Positions 37,201 through 50,534 of a stretch of 64,000 bases of DNA are shown piece after piece. A model generated the notes under the pieces. That model saw only the letters and a program-made list of their open reading frames with translations. It was not told where the DNA came from and ran no database searches. The position numbers and the translations under genes were made by a program. Each line of letters opens with the position of its first letter. Positions within the stretch are counted from its first letter, which is position 1. Source of the DNA: Pomacea canaliculata (Eukaryota > Mollusca > Gastropoda > Architaenioglossa > Ampullariidae); NCBI RefSeq assembly GCF_003073045.1, contig NC_037590.1, forward strand, positions 18,400,708 to 18,464,707, read 5' to 3'.

Positions 37201-40200
37201 AATTATAAACATTTTTAAATGCTTTAAGCAAAACAGACCTACTATATATATGTGTTAGTTTATTTCTTATTACTCCTCAATGAGCATAGGGCTGCAGGCC
37301 TACTATGTTACTATGTAAGAAAAACTGAATATCAAGATAAAACAGATTACACAGAGACTATCTGAACATTTAATAAGGAAAAAACCCACTAACACTTGCT
37401 CACATCAGATAGCTGATATTAGTCACCGGATAAACTATTTAAATGCTTTCAGAAAAAAGTAGATCATTGTCACTTTTAGCATTAGCACTTAAAAAAATAT
37501 TTCATAGCAAATTAAGCTTTTACCTGCTGGATGCACAAACACACGTCCATCTCTTTCTTCTATCGAAGACAGGTTCTCACCACTGGTGGCTGCGGAATCT
37601 TGGTTCAGCAGATGGTTCACACCTGACTCCCGTAGTGTGTGAGTGCTGCAAGTTGGATATGAATCCCTTGATTCAGACTCTGAGACCCAAGATGGCTGGC
37701 GACTGCATGGTAAAGAACTTGCTTTATCAATGACATCCTCATTCTGCTTTGGAAAAGTATCATTGCCAGTGCTGTTACTCACAACTTCTACTGTGAAATC
37801 CAGTAGTGCTTTCACATTTTCAATAAGGCCATGCTCGCAGGCAATGTGCAAAGCCATTTTTCCAGAAGAATCCTGAGCATTGATGTCAAATCCTAAAGTG
37901 CATAAAAAACCAGCCATATATAACACAAAAATTAAGGTCTAGGTGCAGTTCTGGGGTGTGGCATATAACTTAAAGCCTGTAGTACTCACTATGAATTCAA
38001 CTAGGAATGACTTGCTCTTGTTTTGCTCTTAGTGCACTTGTTTGGTAGTTTCCTATGATGTTTTAAATTCATGAATATTATGAAAACTAAATTATAAAAT
38101 GCAACTTTACTGGTGAACCAAATCTTCCACAAAAAGTGTATGCTAAGCACACATAAGCCAAAGGTGACATCAACACTGTTCTAACAGGAAGGGGTGAAAA
38201 TGGTGCTAAAATGAAATGTTCCTAAGCAGTAATGCAACACCAGCGAATCACGCCTAGACTATGTGATGATTTTAAGAGGGCCTTTTCAGGAGTCCCGAGA
38301 GGTGGTGGTGAGCTATTCACAGACAGCACTGAACAACATGTTCAGTCTTGATGGTCTCAAATGATAGGACACCATGATAACCAGTTATTAAGGCTAACAG
38401 CTCTGTACAGCAGCACCATCATTGCAGAATGTCTAAGAAAAGACATGAGAAAAGCAACACCTCAACATCAGCTAGCAGACCATCTGCTACCTGCATCAGT
38501 ATAATCTGATCAACTGAGCTGCTTTTGTCCATGTTCCACTGACAAAGGCACTCCACCAAATGACCAACTTCTTATAGCATTGACAAATTTAGAAATTTGA
38601 CTGGCCATCACGTTTACTTGAATTAGCTCCCACTGAGCAGGTCTGAGATATCCTGGGATGCCACATTCAGGTCAACCCCCCCAGAGGCAGCAAACACAGT
38701 CCAGCTGTTCCAGCTCCTGTAGCAGGAGTGCCTGACCATCCCTCAAGTGACTCTAGTGATGCTTGTTCAGTCTATAGGCACAAGATGAACTGAATGTGAG
38801 GCAGAAAAGGCAGCCAAACAAGATTTTGACTGTCAAAGTGCACTGCAAGTTCCTGAAACTTTTTGATTTTGGGGGTGGAGTTGTTTGGTTGCCGATATGA
38901 TGAAATGGAATTAGTTCACAAAACTCCTTTCACAGTCTGCTGTCAAATGATGAAATTCAAAGATATCATCTGCACTTGTTGTGGTTGGCTTCAATGAGTT
39001 TTGATCTATCTTGCCCTTAATGTTTTGCAAGTAGTATGGATGGTTATGCAGAATCTTTTATCTGGTTCTTACCTGCTTTATAGTAATGTTCTGATGCTTT
39101 ATGCTGGAATGTCTGTTGAAGCATGTCAGGGTAGGAATGATTCAGCAGGCACTTAAGTATTTCCACATTTCTGTTAGCAGCTGCTATGTGGAGAGGAAGG
39201 CGGTGTTCAACTGATCTTGCCATGGCTAGATCAGGGTATTCCTGCAGAGAAGATACAAAAAAAGAAAAGAAAAGAAAAGAACTGTAACTGACTGCCTGAT
39301 AGTGATACGATTACAGATTGCAAATGTTGCAAAGAAATACACAGATTCAAGATCTGAATGTCATAAGAATAATCATGAGTTGTATTTAGCTTTAGCACAC
39401 CCTTTCACAAGAGACCGACACTATAAGGGGTGCAAAAAATAAAACTTTTTACTATAAATTGTCTGCATGATACTTGGCAGATGACCCGACCATAACAGTT
39501 TAAAGGCTACAACAGCTCTTTAACCAAATGAAATCTTGGCCTGGACAATAAGGGGACAGCAGTCCTGAACGAAAGCTAGAATGCTTTTGCCCCTAAGACC
39601 AGTGCTGACCTCAGACAACCATTAAAAAAAAAACACATTCCATGTGGGTTCAGCAGTCTTTTCATTTGGTTTTTCCCGCTCTTACAACTGACTTCAAGGA
39701 ATTACAATGTGCGAACTTGTCTTCTTGTGACGGCTGAAATTAACAGAAGAACAACATAGCTGTACACCGCCAGAGGTGAAAGAGAGAGAAGAATTCTTAT
39801 AAATTTTTCATCTACTACTGGAAAAGTTTTTCATAGAAAACCAAGATGCTAGCATTTTGTTCAAACTGCCTTCAAGTGAAGTCTCCAGCTAATGCTCATC
39901 CCCTCTGCATGTTGAACAGCTCATGTTCTTCCCTGAGGAGCTGTGACATTTGCCCAGGTTGGACAGAATTTCAATGAGTGTGGGTGTGTAAAGATGAACT
40001 GCTGAATGTGAGGCCGGGCTTGTTTTTGCAGTCGAAAGGTAAGCAAAGTTTTTCTATCTCTACTTCGGGTTATATGTGAACCTCTAAGCCTCTAAGCCTT
40101 GCAGCCACCCTCAGAAATTTTCACTGGTGACAGCCTTGTCACCCTGTTTGTATTTCCTCTTCCCTCATATCTCCGGGGTGGCGTGGTTTCTCCAGCAGGT

Positions 40201-43114
40201 GTGGAGAGGCCTAGTGGATTAATACAGTTGTGAGCTCACCAAGCGGTTTGGCTAGGCAGGCTGCATTTTTCATCCTCCTATGGTTGGGTTGTAAACGAAG
40301 AAACAAGAATGTGTTTTCTCACCATCAAAAGGAGCTGTACAATAGGCAGGTGTCCAGCATCACATGCAAAGTGGATAGGTGACAGGCCAGATCCTCGCTG
40401 GCAGACTGGTGCTGCCCCATTCTTCAATAAAAGCTGCACAAGTTCTAGGCTGCCTACTCTGCTAGCACTGAAACACGGAATGATCCTGGGCACCATTTCA
40501 ACTGATAAAACTGCACTGTACAAACACACATTTCTACCTCTGTTTCTAATTTTGGAATTATTATGTAAATAGTTTCTATTTGGCTGACATTAAGACAGCA
40601 GATTATGAGTATTTTTAAGCAGCTAGCTTAATACAGTCAAATCACTAAGCAAATGCATGTATGCCTGAAACTGCAAAAATACATTGATTCGTTTACCTAC
40701 CCATACAAATGCATGTGCACACACAAACACTCACATACACACCTGCAGAGAGGTGGAAGATCATGATCTGGGATTGTATTCAAGACCTGCATTTTGTTGG
40801 TGCCACATTCGTCCAGGATTTTCTTGACATCATTTAGGTTGCCACTGCTACATGCCCTGCATAAACCTGTACAAAGAAGTTAATTCTTTTAAGTAGTAAA
40901 CGAGAGAATAAAGTTAATTCTTTTGAAGTAGTAGTGGAAAGAATAGTGACTGCCTACTAAAAAGTAAATGTATACAAAACCAAATAAATCAAGTGTGCCA
41001 AATGATATAGAATCTTAAAATAATAAGTACTTTCTCTCCATCCTTTTAAGATTTTGCTTCATTTGGTGAAGACAAACAAGACAGCTGATGTTTTCTTTGA
41101 CAAATATGTTGTTTCTAATGACAGTGTATTTGTGGATGACTTGGTACTGATTTTTAAACAATAAAAAGTCTTCTGAGATCATCTAATATAAATCTGAAAA
41201 AAGCATCCAGGAGACTTACTTGCTGAATATTTTTTGATATGGTCTGCTCTTTTTTCTGAAAAATATTTATTAAAGGCAATTAAATCTCAAAATTATTATA
41301 TTTTACATTAAGTTTTTCATCACCTAATTAGAATTACCATTAAAAGGTATAAAAATTGATGTCTTATTACTTGTTAAATAAAGAACATAAAGAAATAAAT
41401 TTACACATGTGCATCAAGTATACATCTGTGTGGGCACACATTCACACACACATGCACCTGCACATACATAGACTTGACAACCACTAAGAAAGCAAGAAAA
41501 TGAAAGTATACAAAATTAAAGAAGAGTATTCTACTTTATTTTAAATTAATGCATTAACAAAACTTGAAAGCTTTTAAAAACAAGATATCTTTAAAAAAGT
41601 AACATATGCTTCAAAGGCAAGCTCAAAACCTTGCTCAGCTGTAAGCAAGGCATAAGCATTCACGTTGCTGATTTCCCGTGCAAGTGAAAGTGGTGTTTGT
41701 CCTGACTCATCAGTTGATGTAAGACTGGCCCCAAACTGCAAAAGCAGTCGTACAGCTTCTTGCTTGCAATCAAGAACAGCCAGATGCAGTGGTGTCTACA
41801 CACAACCACACAAATAAAGTCATTTGGATAAAAATGTTAACTAATGATGACTGTAAATGCACAGAGTGCTATCAATGCTGCTTCGCATTACAAAAAATAT
41901 ATGACATAATTTATAAAAATTGTACTCTTGCAGTCATACAGAATGATATATCATGAATTTAAGGTGTTATTTACTTTTTCTATTTTTTAGGGAGGTGGGT
42001 AGGTAGGTAGGTTAGAGAAAAAGTAGCCTTTTGACTTTCGCTTGGTTGATTGATTTTGGTCAAAACAATGAAGAATGGTTTATGGTATAAATTCTGGTTA
42101 TTTTGTGCTAAGATATGATGGTAACATTTACAAACCTACTTCTTTACATGCTGCTGACAACATGCTTAGTATAGGCTCAGTGGGTGTAAGTGTGCCTATA
42201 TGTATGTTCACAAATGTCTTCATAAACTTCTATAGACTGTTACAAAGAATGAAAACATAATCTAAAAGCCTCTGGACAGCCCTTACCATGTTCTGACATC
42301 TAGCCCCTGCAGCAATATCAGGATCAGCTGCACAGACATTTAAATAAGACTCAAATTAAAAGAAGAAAAAATAACACCTTTAGATGGACATTTACGTCAC
42401 CATTCAACAAAGCTTAATTATTGCATTATAATATTAATTTTAATCATTATAATATATAATTAATTATTATAGGCAACCACATGACAGAATATTAAACATA
42501 ACTGCTGACTGGTCAAATGACTTGTCAAGTGTCATTCTAATCAACCACTGCACATTTATAAGGCCTAGTTTGCACACATGTGCCTGCATGCATGCACACC
42601 CAACCATCCCCCCCCCCCTCACAAATACATAGGTGCACACATACATGTTCTCTCACATAACTAAACAAAATTTCATCTAGAGATGTCATCAAATAACAAA
42701 ATCACATTGTGTAGCAATGTTTTTTTTTTTAAGTTTTACGGGTTAACCATTGTATATAGAATTTAGACATTATATGAGAAATCTGCTTTTTTTTTTCTTA
42801 GGTAAAGAGTGCTAATACACATGCTGCAACCAAAAAAAGGAGAGCTGTCTTTTAATTTCAATTGTAAGTTCTTTAGTACTGGCAGAGCTTTGTTTAAGAT
42901 CTTCACCTCCATGTTCCAGCAGAAGCTTAAGACACTTAAGACTGTTGTTAGAAACTGCAGTGTAAGTGGCTGTGCGGCCACAGGAATCACAGGAGTTGAT
43001 GTTGTCAATTTCATCTCCATCCAACAGACATTCCAAGAAATCCACATTGTCATAAAGTACTGCCTGCTGTACCATCTGCCCACGCCAGCCATCACAGATT
43101 ACGCCATCACCCAT
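16218..43114 (-). CDS. Lrrk: Leucine-rich repeat kinase (ROCO protein), 37 exons
   Basis: This is a large ROCO-family signalling protein: ankyrin repeats, leucine-rich repeats, Roc GTPase, COR dimerisation domain, serine/threonine kinase, WD40-like C-terminus. I placed 37 exons whose phases join to one frame of about 2651 codons, against 2015 in human LRRK1 and 2527 in LRRK2. Exon positions are given in the five domain entries. The proposed start ATG at 43114 has an in-frame TAA about 24 bases upstream; a further 5' exon cannot be excluded. The stop is at 16218-16220. Kinase motifs (GISRTVLPTG, GFGG, YTEK) look closest to invertebrate LRRK from memory of the family. Human counterparts act in vesicle trafficking and lysosome or bone biology and phosphorylate Rab GTPases; the same role here is inference. 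Four one-base frame breaks are seen, in the Roc, late-COR/linker (two) and post-kinase exons. Confidence 0.95.
16903..16971 (-). mobile_element. Ultra-short LINE family A 3' end with target duplication
   Basis: About 38 bp (16919-16956), read on the minus strand as GGCCCTATGCTCC...GGAGTAACTAAACTAA, match the 3' end of the LINE at 55.75-55.79 kb. They are flanked by AACAACCCAAAGTT (16903) and AACAACCCAAAAGTT (16957). This is a severely 5'-truncated insertion in the last LRRK intron, in the same sense as the gene. Confidence 0.75.
18720..18856 (+). mobile_element. LINE/SINE 3' tail of the GCGCCATATAAAT type
   Basis: The segment ends with AAAAGCGCCATATAAATG followed by a short ATT repeat, a 3' tail familiar from CR1/L2-like LINEs and their SINEs. 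It lies in an LRRK intron, antisense to the gene. A related antisense remnant may lie at 19180-19250. Family assignment is from memory of the motif only. Confidence 0.5.
19618..19840 (+). mobile_element. Possible Tigger-like DNA transposon remnant
   Basis: The segment starts GGAGGTCCTTGTGTTAC with repeated TTACGA-type motifs and continues into GTTAGGTTAGGTGTTAGG, reminiscent of pogo/Tigger-type elements. It lies in an LRRK intron and has no coding capacity. Weak evidence. Confidence 0.35.
20605..23484 (-). other. Lrrk: LRRK exons 26-30: protein kinase domain
   Basis: Exons: 23368-23484, 22959-23033, 22537-22773, 21293-21544, 20605-20727; all splice in phase 0. They contain every catalytic landmark: glycine loop LGEGNFGKV (about residue 1948), VALK lysine (about 1975), helix-C Glu in RQEVSILEG (about 2008), catalytic loop IIYRDLKSEN with Tyr in place of His, magnesium motif DYGIS (DYG in place of DFG, as in human LRRK1 and LRRK2), then GFGGTPPFIAPEI and VDIFSLGMFIFELL. 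The kinase appears intact and active by sequence. Confidence 0.95.
27815..27900 (-). mobile_element. LINE 3' end with TCAAA repeat tail
   Basis: On the plus strand the segment reads ATCAAATCAAATCAAATC then GACTTTATTGTCTGTCGAGG. This resembles the reverse of a CR1/Rex-type LINE 3' end, with a short pentamer tail. It is in the LRRK intron directly downstream of the exon at 27935-28118. Confidence 0.5.
28325..28822 (+). mobile_element. Degenerate LINE reverse transcriptase C-terminus, family C
   Basis: Across shifting frames the plus strand encodes STLLYRSESWKMTNTISNK, RRWQWIGHVLRQQTADLSR, LPWTPDGQRK, then a GRPKGTWRRTVEREMKGK-type segment, a typical non-LTR retrotransposon C-terminus. It ends in an AATAGATAGATAG tail at about 28822, marking the true 3' end. 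It lies in an LRRK intron, antisense to the gene. Frameshifts show it is dead. Confidence 0.85.
33762..33857. mobile_element. 96-bp palindromic MITE-like element
   Basis: The segment begins GCACTGTAAAAAATATACAAT and ends with its reverse complement plus one base. The interior also pairs (ATACAATAAAT with ATTTATTGTAT), so the whole unit can fold into one hairpin with a small loop around GATGGGGTTC. It resembles short palindromic Tc1/mariner-derived MITEs. It is within an LRRK intron. Confidence 0.8.
34766..34840 (+). mobile_element. Tigger-type DNA transposon fragment
   Basis: The string CAGTCATGCATTGCATAAC, with following GGGTCAACAATGACCTGC and GGTGATTCCATAAGATTA, resembles the terminal region of known Tigger-type elements. 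It lies in an LRRK intron. Only one end is evident. Confidence 0.45.
37228..37310 (-). mobile_element. Second short LINE family A 3' end
   Basis: On the plus strand ATTACTCCTCAATGAGCATAGGGC is the reverse of the family A LINE 3' terminus, in the same orientation as the 16.9 kb fragment. CCTACTAT occurs on both sides (about 37230 and 37300), a possible target duplication. It is inside an LRRK intron. Confidence 0.6.
37524..43114 (-). other. Lrrk: LRRK exons 1-8: N-terminal ankyrin repeats
   Basis: Exons: 42907-43114, 42287-42327 (41 nt), 41630-41795, 41220-41255 (36 nt), 40743-40866, 40323-40467, 39073-39241, 37524-37892. Ankyrin signatures recur: LECLLDGDEIDNINSCDSCG, TPLHLAVLDCKQEAVRLLL, LSPIHFACDAGHLPIVQLLL, RLPLHIAAANRNVEILKCLL, MALHIACEHGLIENVKALL. 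Two very short exons are supported only by splice sites and phase, but each joins a broken ankyrin repeat correctly. Unlike human LRRK2, no armadillo region is evident. Confidence 0.9.
38100..39050. other. LRRK intron segment of unknown origin
   Basis: This intron stretch is less AT-rich than its neighbours and reads like an eroded mobile element, but I recognise no protein fragment or terminus in it. Confidence 0.3.
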
Positions 43115-44117
43115 TACTTGATCAGGTGAGTGTTATCCTGAAGATAGTTACAAACTAAAATTGCTGAGTTTTCCATACACTTAATTTTTGTTGTTATTAA
43201 TACCATTAAGCTAATGATTAGGTTCTTATACATCAAGCATATACTGTTATAGTATGTATTTATACTAAAGCCATTATCTCCTTATTCCTCTCCAAACTAT
43301 ATCAGACAGATTATTAATAATGATTATGATCAGAAGAAATAAAGTCCAAAATGACTTTCTAGAATAATGGTGGGCTGGGGAGGGAAGTGGTCAAAATCTA
43401 AATAACCTCTGTTTATTAATTTACTAATTTATTAGTAGGGTTTGCCTACTTTATTAGTGCAAAATTACAGCTAGAGAATTTGTAAGGTTATTAAAGAAAA
43501 ATTTAGAGAACGTTAATTTAAGTAATTTGAGTCTTCATCTTGGGCAGTATACTTAATTTGGTGCCTTCCATAACTACATATCTTCTCGTGACTCATCAAA
43601 GTATCATTTGCCTATAGTTTTTGCTTATCATTTTATTGCTCGTTGATGTTTCTCGCGTAAGCGTCTTCTTACATTCTCTTTCCCTTCTTCTACATGCCAC
43701 ATCTGAACCTTTTAAGCTGTTTATTCATGTAAATGTCCACAGGCAGTGTGATTTATCATATCTGCAGTCTAAATTATAAATAAAATAGTTTCACATACTG
43801 TTTACAGCGGAAGTACGGTGTCCATTTTATTTCCGATGATTGCCTCCCGTGCTAATCCCGGGACGTACTTCGTGATTTAAACAGTCCTACATTTTCTCTA
43901 TTAAATCTTCCTAAGGTCTTTCGTTATAAGTTCTGTGCTTCCCTAAATAGCTACATCGTGTGATGCATACACAGACTGAATCGCTCTCAGTGTCCATGTA
44001 CTTTCACATTCAATGTGTAGGGTTTTTTCCCGGAGGGTAGGGGAGACATATATCATAATGGGCCTTTCCGTTCGGAAAGCACGTCAACCTATAAAATAGA
44101 TTCTATGTTATATAGCG

Positions 44118-44350
44118 CAGTGGTTCTCCAAGTATTATTTGGACCTCAGACCACTTTATCAAACTTTAAAAAAAAAACAAAATCGGAGAACCACCAAGGC
44201 CTAAAATCACTTTAAACCGTTAATTTCAAATTTGTTTCATTACAATTCAAAACAAAATTTATAAATGTACTAATTGTGTGACAGTAGTCTATATAGCAAG
44301 AAGTTTACATAAAATTACATACTTAATCGCAAAGTTCTTAATTAAAATGT
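44118..44350. mobile_element. Truncated hAT-like element, copy 2
   Basis: The segment starts CAGTGGTTCTCCAAGTATT and continues with ACCACCAAGGCCTAAAATCAC, matching the left half of the complete copy at 57135-57479. The right terminus is missing. It lies between the LRRK start and the UBE2E gene. Confidence 0.75.
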
Positions 44351-44527
44351 TGATGCGATGAATGTAGTTTTTTTTCTATGAGATATTAAGATGATAAATC
44401 TGGATCAATGTTAGAGAGTTTCAATCTCATATGAGATATGTCGATCAGATTCGTATATGTGTTTAACTGCCTGATGTTCAAGAAAATGGAACAGAACATA
44501 TTGTTACAATTTTTAATGAATATGTTT

Positions 44528-45027
44528 TTATAAAACTAAAGAATTCGAGAATGCCATACTGATAGTCGTTCTCGTATTATCAGGAATACATGAAATATGA
44601 TTGTGTGTCATTTGTGATGGGACGTATCGCAAGGTGACAGCCAGTGGGTCAATCTGAATGACGCTTTGTATTAACCATCCATCTCCTGCTGCTAAGTCCA
44701 CAAAATGCACATTTTCATTTGATATTTTTGTCAAATACGCAGCAACCATCGACGTCCACTGAAACATAATTTAAGCCATAATAATAATTGTCTTTCATTT
44801 TTTAAAAGATGACAAAATGTATTGTAAAATAAGAAATTATTATTTACACTTTGGGGAGGAATTTGTAACAGCCGATAGCGTCTTGGTAAAATCCATCTTT
44901 TCGTAAACAGTTTTGAAGGTGAACTAGTCATTAGAATTGTCCCTAATTGTTTTCTTTTTCTACGTTGAATTTGACCAGTCTTAACACTAAAAGCAACCAA
45001 ATTCAACAGCAAACTCCAAAAATACAT
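44528..45027 (-). CDS. Weak two-exon candidate with methyltransferase-like motif
   Basis: Exon 1, 44848-45027 (ATG at 45027, donor AGT|GTAAAT), joins in phase to exon 2, 44528-44758 (acceptor TGTTTCAG). The joined frame contains a basic segment RRKRKQLGT, then FVDLAAGDGW, which resembles motif I (VDLGSGDG) of class I methyltransferases such as the ATPSCKMT/ANTKMT group. The sequence after that motif does not look conserved, and no later exons were found. It may be a gene remnant, a truncated gene, or chance. It is divergent from UBE2E, with start codons 360 bp apart. Confidence 0.3.
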
Positions 45028-45386
45028 AACTCACGCAGTTGACCTATTTACAGAAGCGAAAACGGTGTTCTTTGTTATGTATACGCCGCATACGGCGTTT
45101 GTTGATTGTTGTGTTAGAACATTAATGTTAGATGGGATATCAAGGGCACATGAGTAAATGAGACACCATTTCATATGCCCAAATACTGCCGAGTACATAA
45201 AGAAACTGATAATTACACTCTACCAAGGAAAGTTCACGATGTGTATTTGTTTCACCTAACGTAGCTGACTGAATTCGTTGTTCTTCGACCTGTGGACAAT
45301 AATTTTGATTGCCTTTCGTCGTCAACTTGGATTCTTCACTCTATTTTTAAAAAAATAAAATACGAGTTTTAGCTGCAGCGTTTATT
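45028..45386. promoter_or_regulatory. Presumed promoter region of UBE2E
   Basis: The short interval upstream of the UBE2E start would serve as its promoter and 5' UTR, and possibly as a shared divergent promoter if the minus-strand candidate is real. It contains an inverted repeat ACGCCG-cata-CGGCGT at about 45083-45098. No TATA box at a convincing position. Confidence 0.35.
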
Positions 45387-47240
<1,854 letters not shown>

Positions 47241-50200
47241 GATGGCGTAATTAAGATATTTAACATTATTGGAGTGAGTTTGCATGTATGCATGTGTTTG
47301 TGATTGAGGGTGTGATAAGATGATATTCTGCACCTCTTTGAGAACATTTTCTGTCTTGAAGCATTTCAAAGCAAAAGTTTCTGATTTGTTTAGTTTCTGT
47401 GCAATCACAGTTTGTGCAGTGACAACTGATCTAGCATTTAAAAAAAAATAGATTTCTTAAAGAATGCACTTATCTTAGTGTAATTTCGGTACTGTTTATT
47501 ACGTGAAAAGAAAGCAGTCGAGATGTCTTGTTTGTTACCTATAACAGTTATCAGAAACGTGATCCCAGCAATTGACCACTTCTCATGCATGCACACTCGT
47601 GTTCTTAACTGCCTAATCTTTGTGATAGCACAGGAAGGATACTGTCTGCTTCACCTACAAACCCACTACCCACCCTCCAGGTGTTTTATATGTTTGCTTC
47701 TGTTTGTACGATGGGATTTTCACATTGACAGAGGTTTACCAGAATCTTAACAATTTTGTTTCAAGTTTGAAATAAGTGTTAAAAACCTTTTTTTTTAATA
47801 TACTAGTTTTAAAATATTTTAAAGAAAGCATCTTAATTTTAGAAGTTGCTTAGCTGCCAGTAGTGGCCACAAAATCAAATGGGAAATAACATTATTCATT
47901 ATTAAAACTTCTAAATAGGTGAAATGGTTTTAAAAGAGCTTTCTTTAGTTTATGAAGGTTCAGATATAAACCTAAAAGAAATTGTAGAAATTTTGCCTTT
48001 AAGTGATTGTTAACTCAAAGTGATGGTATGTGTGTAAGAAGAGAGATGTACCATGCAAATGTGTGTACCACAGTCATAGATAGGTATTTGTGCATTGCCG
48101 AGGCTGGAAGTAGGTGTGAATTTATTCTCAGAAGTGCCTAAATGTTTGCAAGAGGAAGAATGCTTGTCTTTCAAGGGTCATACTAAGAAAGGGCGACCCA
48201 AAGTGACAATTCATATGATGAAAGACTGACAAAGAAAACAGCTGTTGTGAATTTATTTGAGAATTTTTTCATTTTACAGGTTAATGTGTGAACACAGTTA
48301 TGAATGTTTTTTAGTTACACTATGGTGGATAGCTTTTTTTCAAAATGTTGAAGAAAATTCCAGTGCAGGGTATGAGTGCTTTTTTTTTTCTTTTCTGGGT
48401 GTGTGAAATAGTTGACAGGTGATCAACTACTGCAGCCTACTTTGTGATCCCTGCATAAATTTGAATCTTTGTCTTCATTGCAAATTACTTAGTTACTTTA
48501 AAAAGGCAGAGTGATAGCCTTTGAGTACATTTTTTACTTTTCTCATTGCTTATTCAGATATTTCAAGAGTCTGTCCTTTTTTGTACTGGAAAAGAAGACT
48601 GTCATGTCATAAGGAAGTATTATAAATTTAATTTTTCCATTTCTTTAACTAAGTGATCTGTCAGAATGTTCTAGTACATCTATTGAAGCCACTGTAAGGT
48701 GTACACTTGTTTCATTTAAAAGTATTTGTAAATAATGACAAGAAAATATCATTTAACATTTTTTACATTATTTGTAAACATCCGAAAGCTGAGACCCCCC
48801 CCACCACTTTGCTGAAGTTGATAGAAAAACTTTTGCATAATTTCTCAGTTTTATTTATTTGGTGTTGTAGTTTTTTTGAAAGACAAAAATTAGAGCTATT
48901 GCTGGCAGTATTTATAAGATGAAGTGTAATGTGGAAGGGAACATCTCAGTTTGTTTCTTAGCATTCCTTTAATATCTTACCATGTGATACAGCAGTATGG
49001 GAATTTTGCATGACTAATGTAAAACCTACCTCAGTCCAAATTTCTGTTGTCCACAAGTGTTCTTTGCATAGAGAAAGGAAAGAGTATTCCATGCTGTAAT
49101 TAGTTTGGACTATACCTGTCACTATTGCCCATTGTGTCAATTTTGTCAGCTGTCATTTGAACTTAATATCGCATACAAGTCAGCATAAGTGACATAGTCA
49201 AAGTTTATGGTATAAGCACACGATATATTCAGTTTATAATTTTTTTTTTTTATGATGGCAGTAATTTTCTCATTCATGTTCTTATTTGATTTGGATCTCA
49301 GTGCTGTTAATTTCAGTTACTCTGTTGCTTGTAGATCTTCCAGTCTTTTTAAGTAATGCTGAATGGCCCCACCATCTTTTGAGATTTACAGAACACGTTT
49401 TTTTAACACCATATCCAGGGCTTCTGCTAAGGATAAATTCTTTGGGGTCCCAGGGACCCCTTCTTCAGATTTTTAAGGGGTCCCTATTCTTCGCCCAAAT
49501 TTGAAGGGGACCCCATTGACGAAAATTGAAGGGGTCCTCCGAACTTTTAATGCGTACTGTACGCAATTTTTTTTGCGTAAGCAGAAGCCCTGCCATATCC
49601 ATTAACACCTTAGACCTAGAAATAACCATAACTGAATATGACCTAAACTCTGCCTGTAGCATCCTTTGGTTAAAAAGTAAATCAATAAAGAAAAGATAGT
49701 TGAAAAACTGAATATTGATACCATTGTCAGCAAGAATTTTGTAAATCTGTATTACTATATTCTGATTGAATTGGCAACCAAAAACTTTGTAACTTAAATT
49801 AGTTTTCCGGTTCGTATACTTTTGTGCAGAAATGTAACTGCTATTCTGTTACAGTTCTTAACAGATCTCTTAGATTTTTTATGTGAATTCAATAGGATTT
49901 TGGTTGTGTATCAATTTTTTTTAATGGTTCTGTCAGAATCCTTTTATAGTGTAGTATTGACTACACTGACAGTAATATCCATGATAAACATGACCGCCTT
50001 TACTTTGGAATATCAATCTACAGGCTGGTGTTCTTAAATTGTTTCAGTGGGCCAGTTTAAAATTTTTTTGTTTCCAAGAGGAACATTGAAATGGTGTGGC
50101 AGAAGACTTTGAAAACAGGATTTCATGTAGCTTATGGATAAGAAGAGTAAAGAACTTCCATATCATTTGACAAAGGGCTTAAGCTTTAATTTTGCTTCTC

Positions 50201-50520
50201 TTTCTGCCAGTCAGCCAAAAATCCAAATAACTAATTAGACAACTACTTTCATTAATAAGGCCTCATTCTAAAACTAATTGAAAACTGGAACTTTTTCATT
50301 TTGACGATAGTTATGCACCTATTCTTTTGAGCAAATGTTCATGTGATGTAACTGCTAATTGTCCACATCTTTGATGCTGCCATTTAGATATCATTTTATG
50401 TATTGTAACTTTGTTAACATTCATTTTGTGTGATTAAAAGTGTATGCTTTTCACTATAAGATTTATTATGTCACTTATTGCACGGATAATAGATCTAATT
50501 AATCCAGCTTTTGGATCATC
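47241..50520 (+). other. Presumed UBE2E 3' UTR and intergenic DNA
   Basis: No coding exon was recognised. The nearer part is likely 3' UTR; an AATAAA at 49684 is a possible but distant poly(A) signal. It contains one small inverted-repeat element (49416-49592). Confidence 0.5.
49416..49592. mobile_element. 177-bp MITE with GGGGTCC-rich interior
   Basis: The ends are CAGGGCTTCTGCT and AGCAGAAGCCCTG, a perfect 13-bp inverted repeat. CCATATC flanks both sides (49409-49415 and 49593-49599), a 7-bp target duplication. The interior has several GGGGTCC/GGGACCCC motifs, some self-complementary (GGGGTCCCAGGGACCCC). I cannot name the superfamily. No coding capacity. Confidence 0.85.
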
Positions 50521-50534
50521 ATGGTCTGCTTGTC

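Noticed and set aside
43114-43880. Additional 5' coding exon of LRRK around 43.80-43.88 kb (ATGGACACCGTACTTCC)
   Set aside because: Its donor phase cannot be joined to the ankyrin exon without a stop, and the exon itself has a start codon after an in-frame stop.
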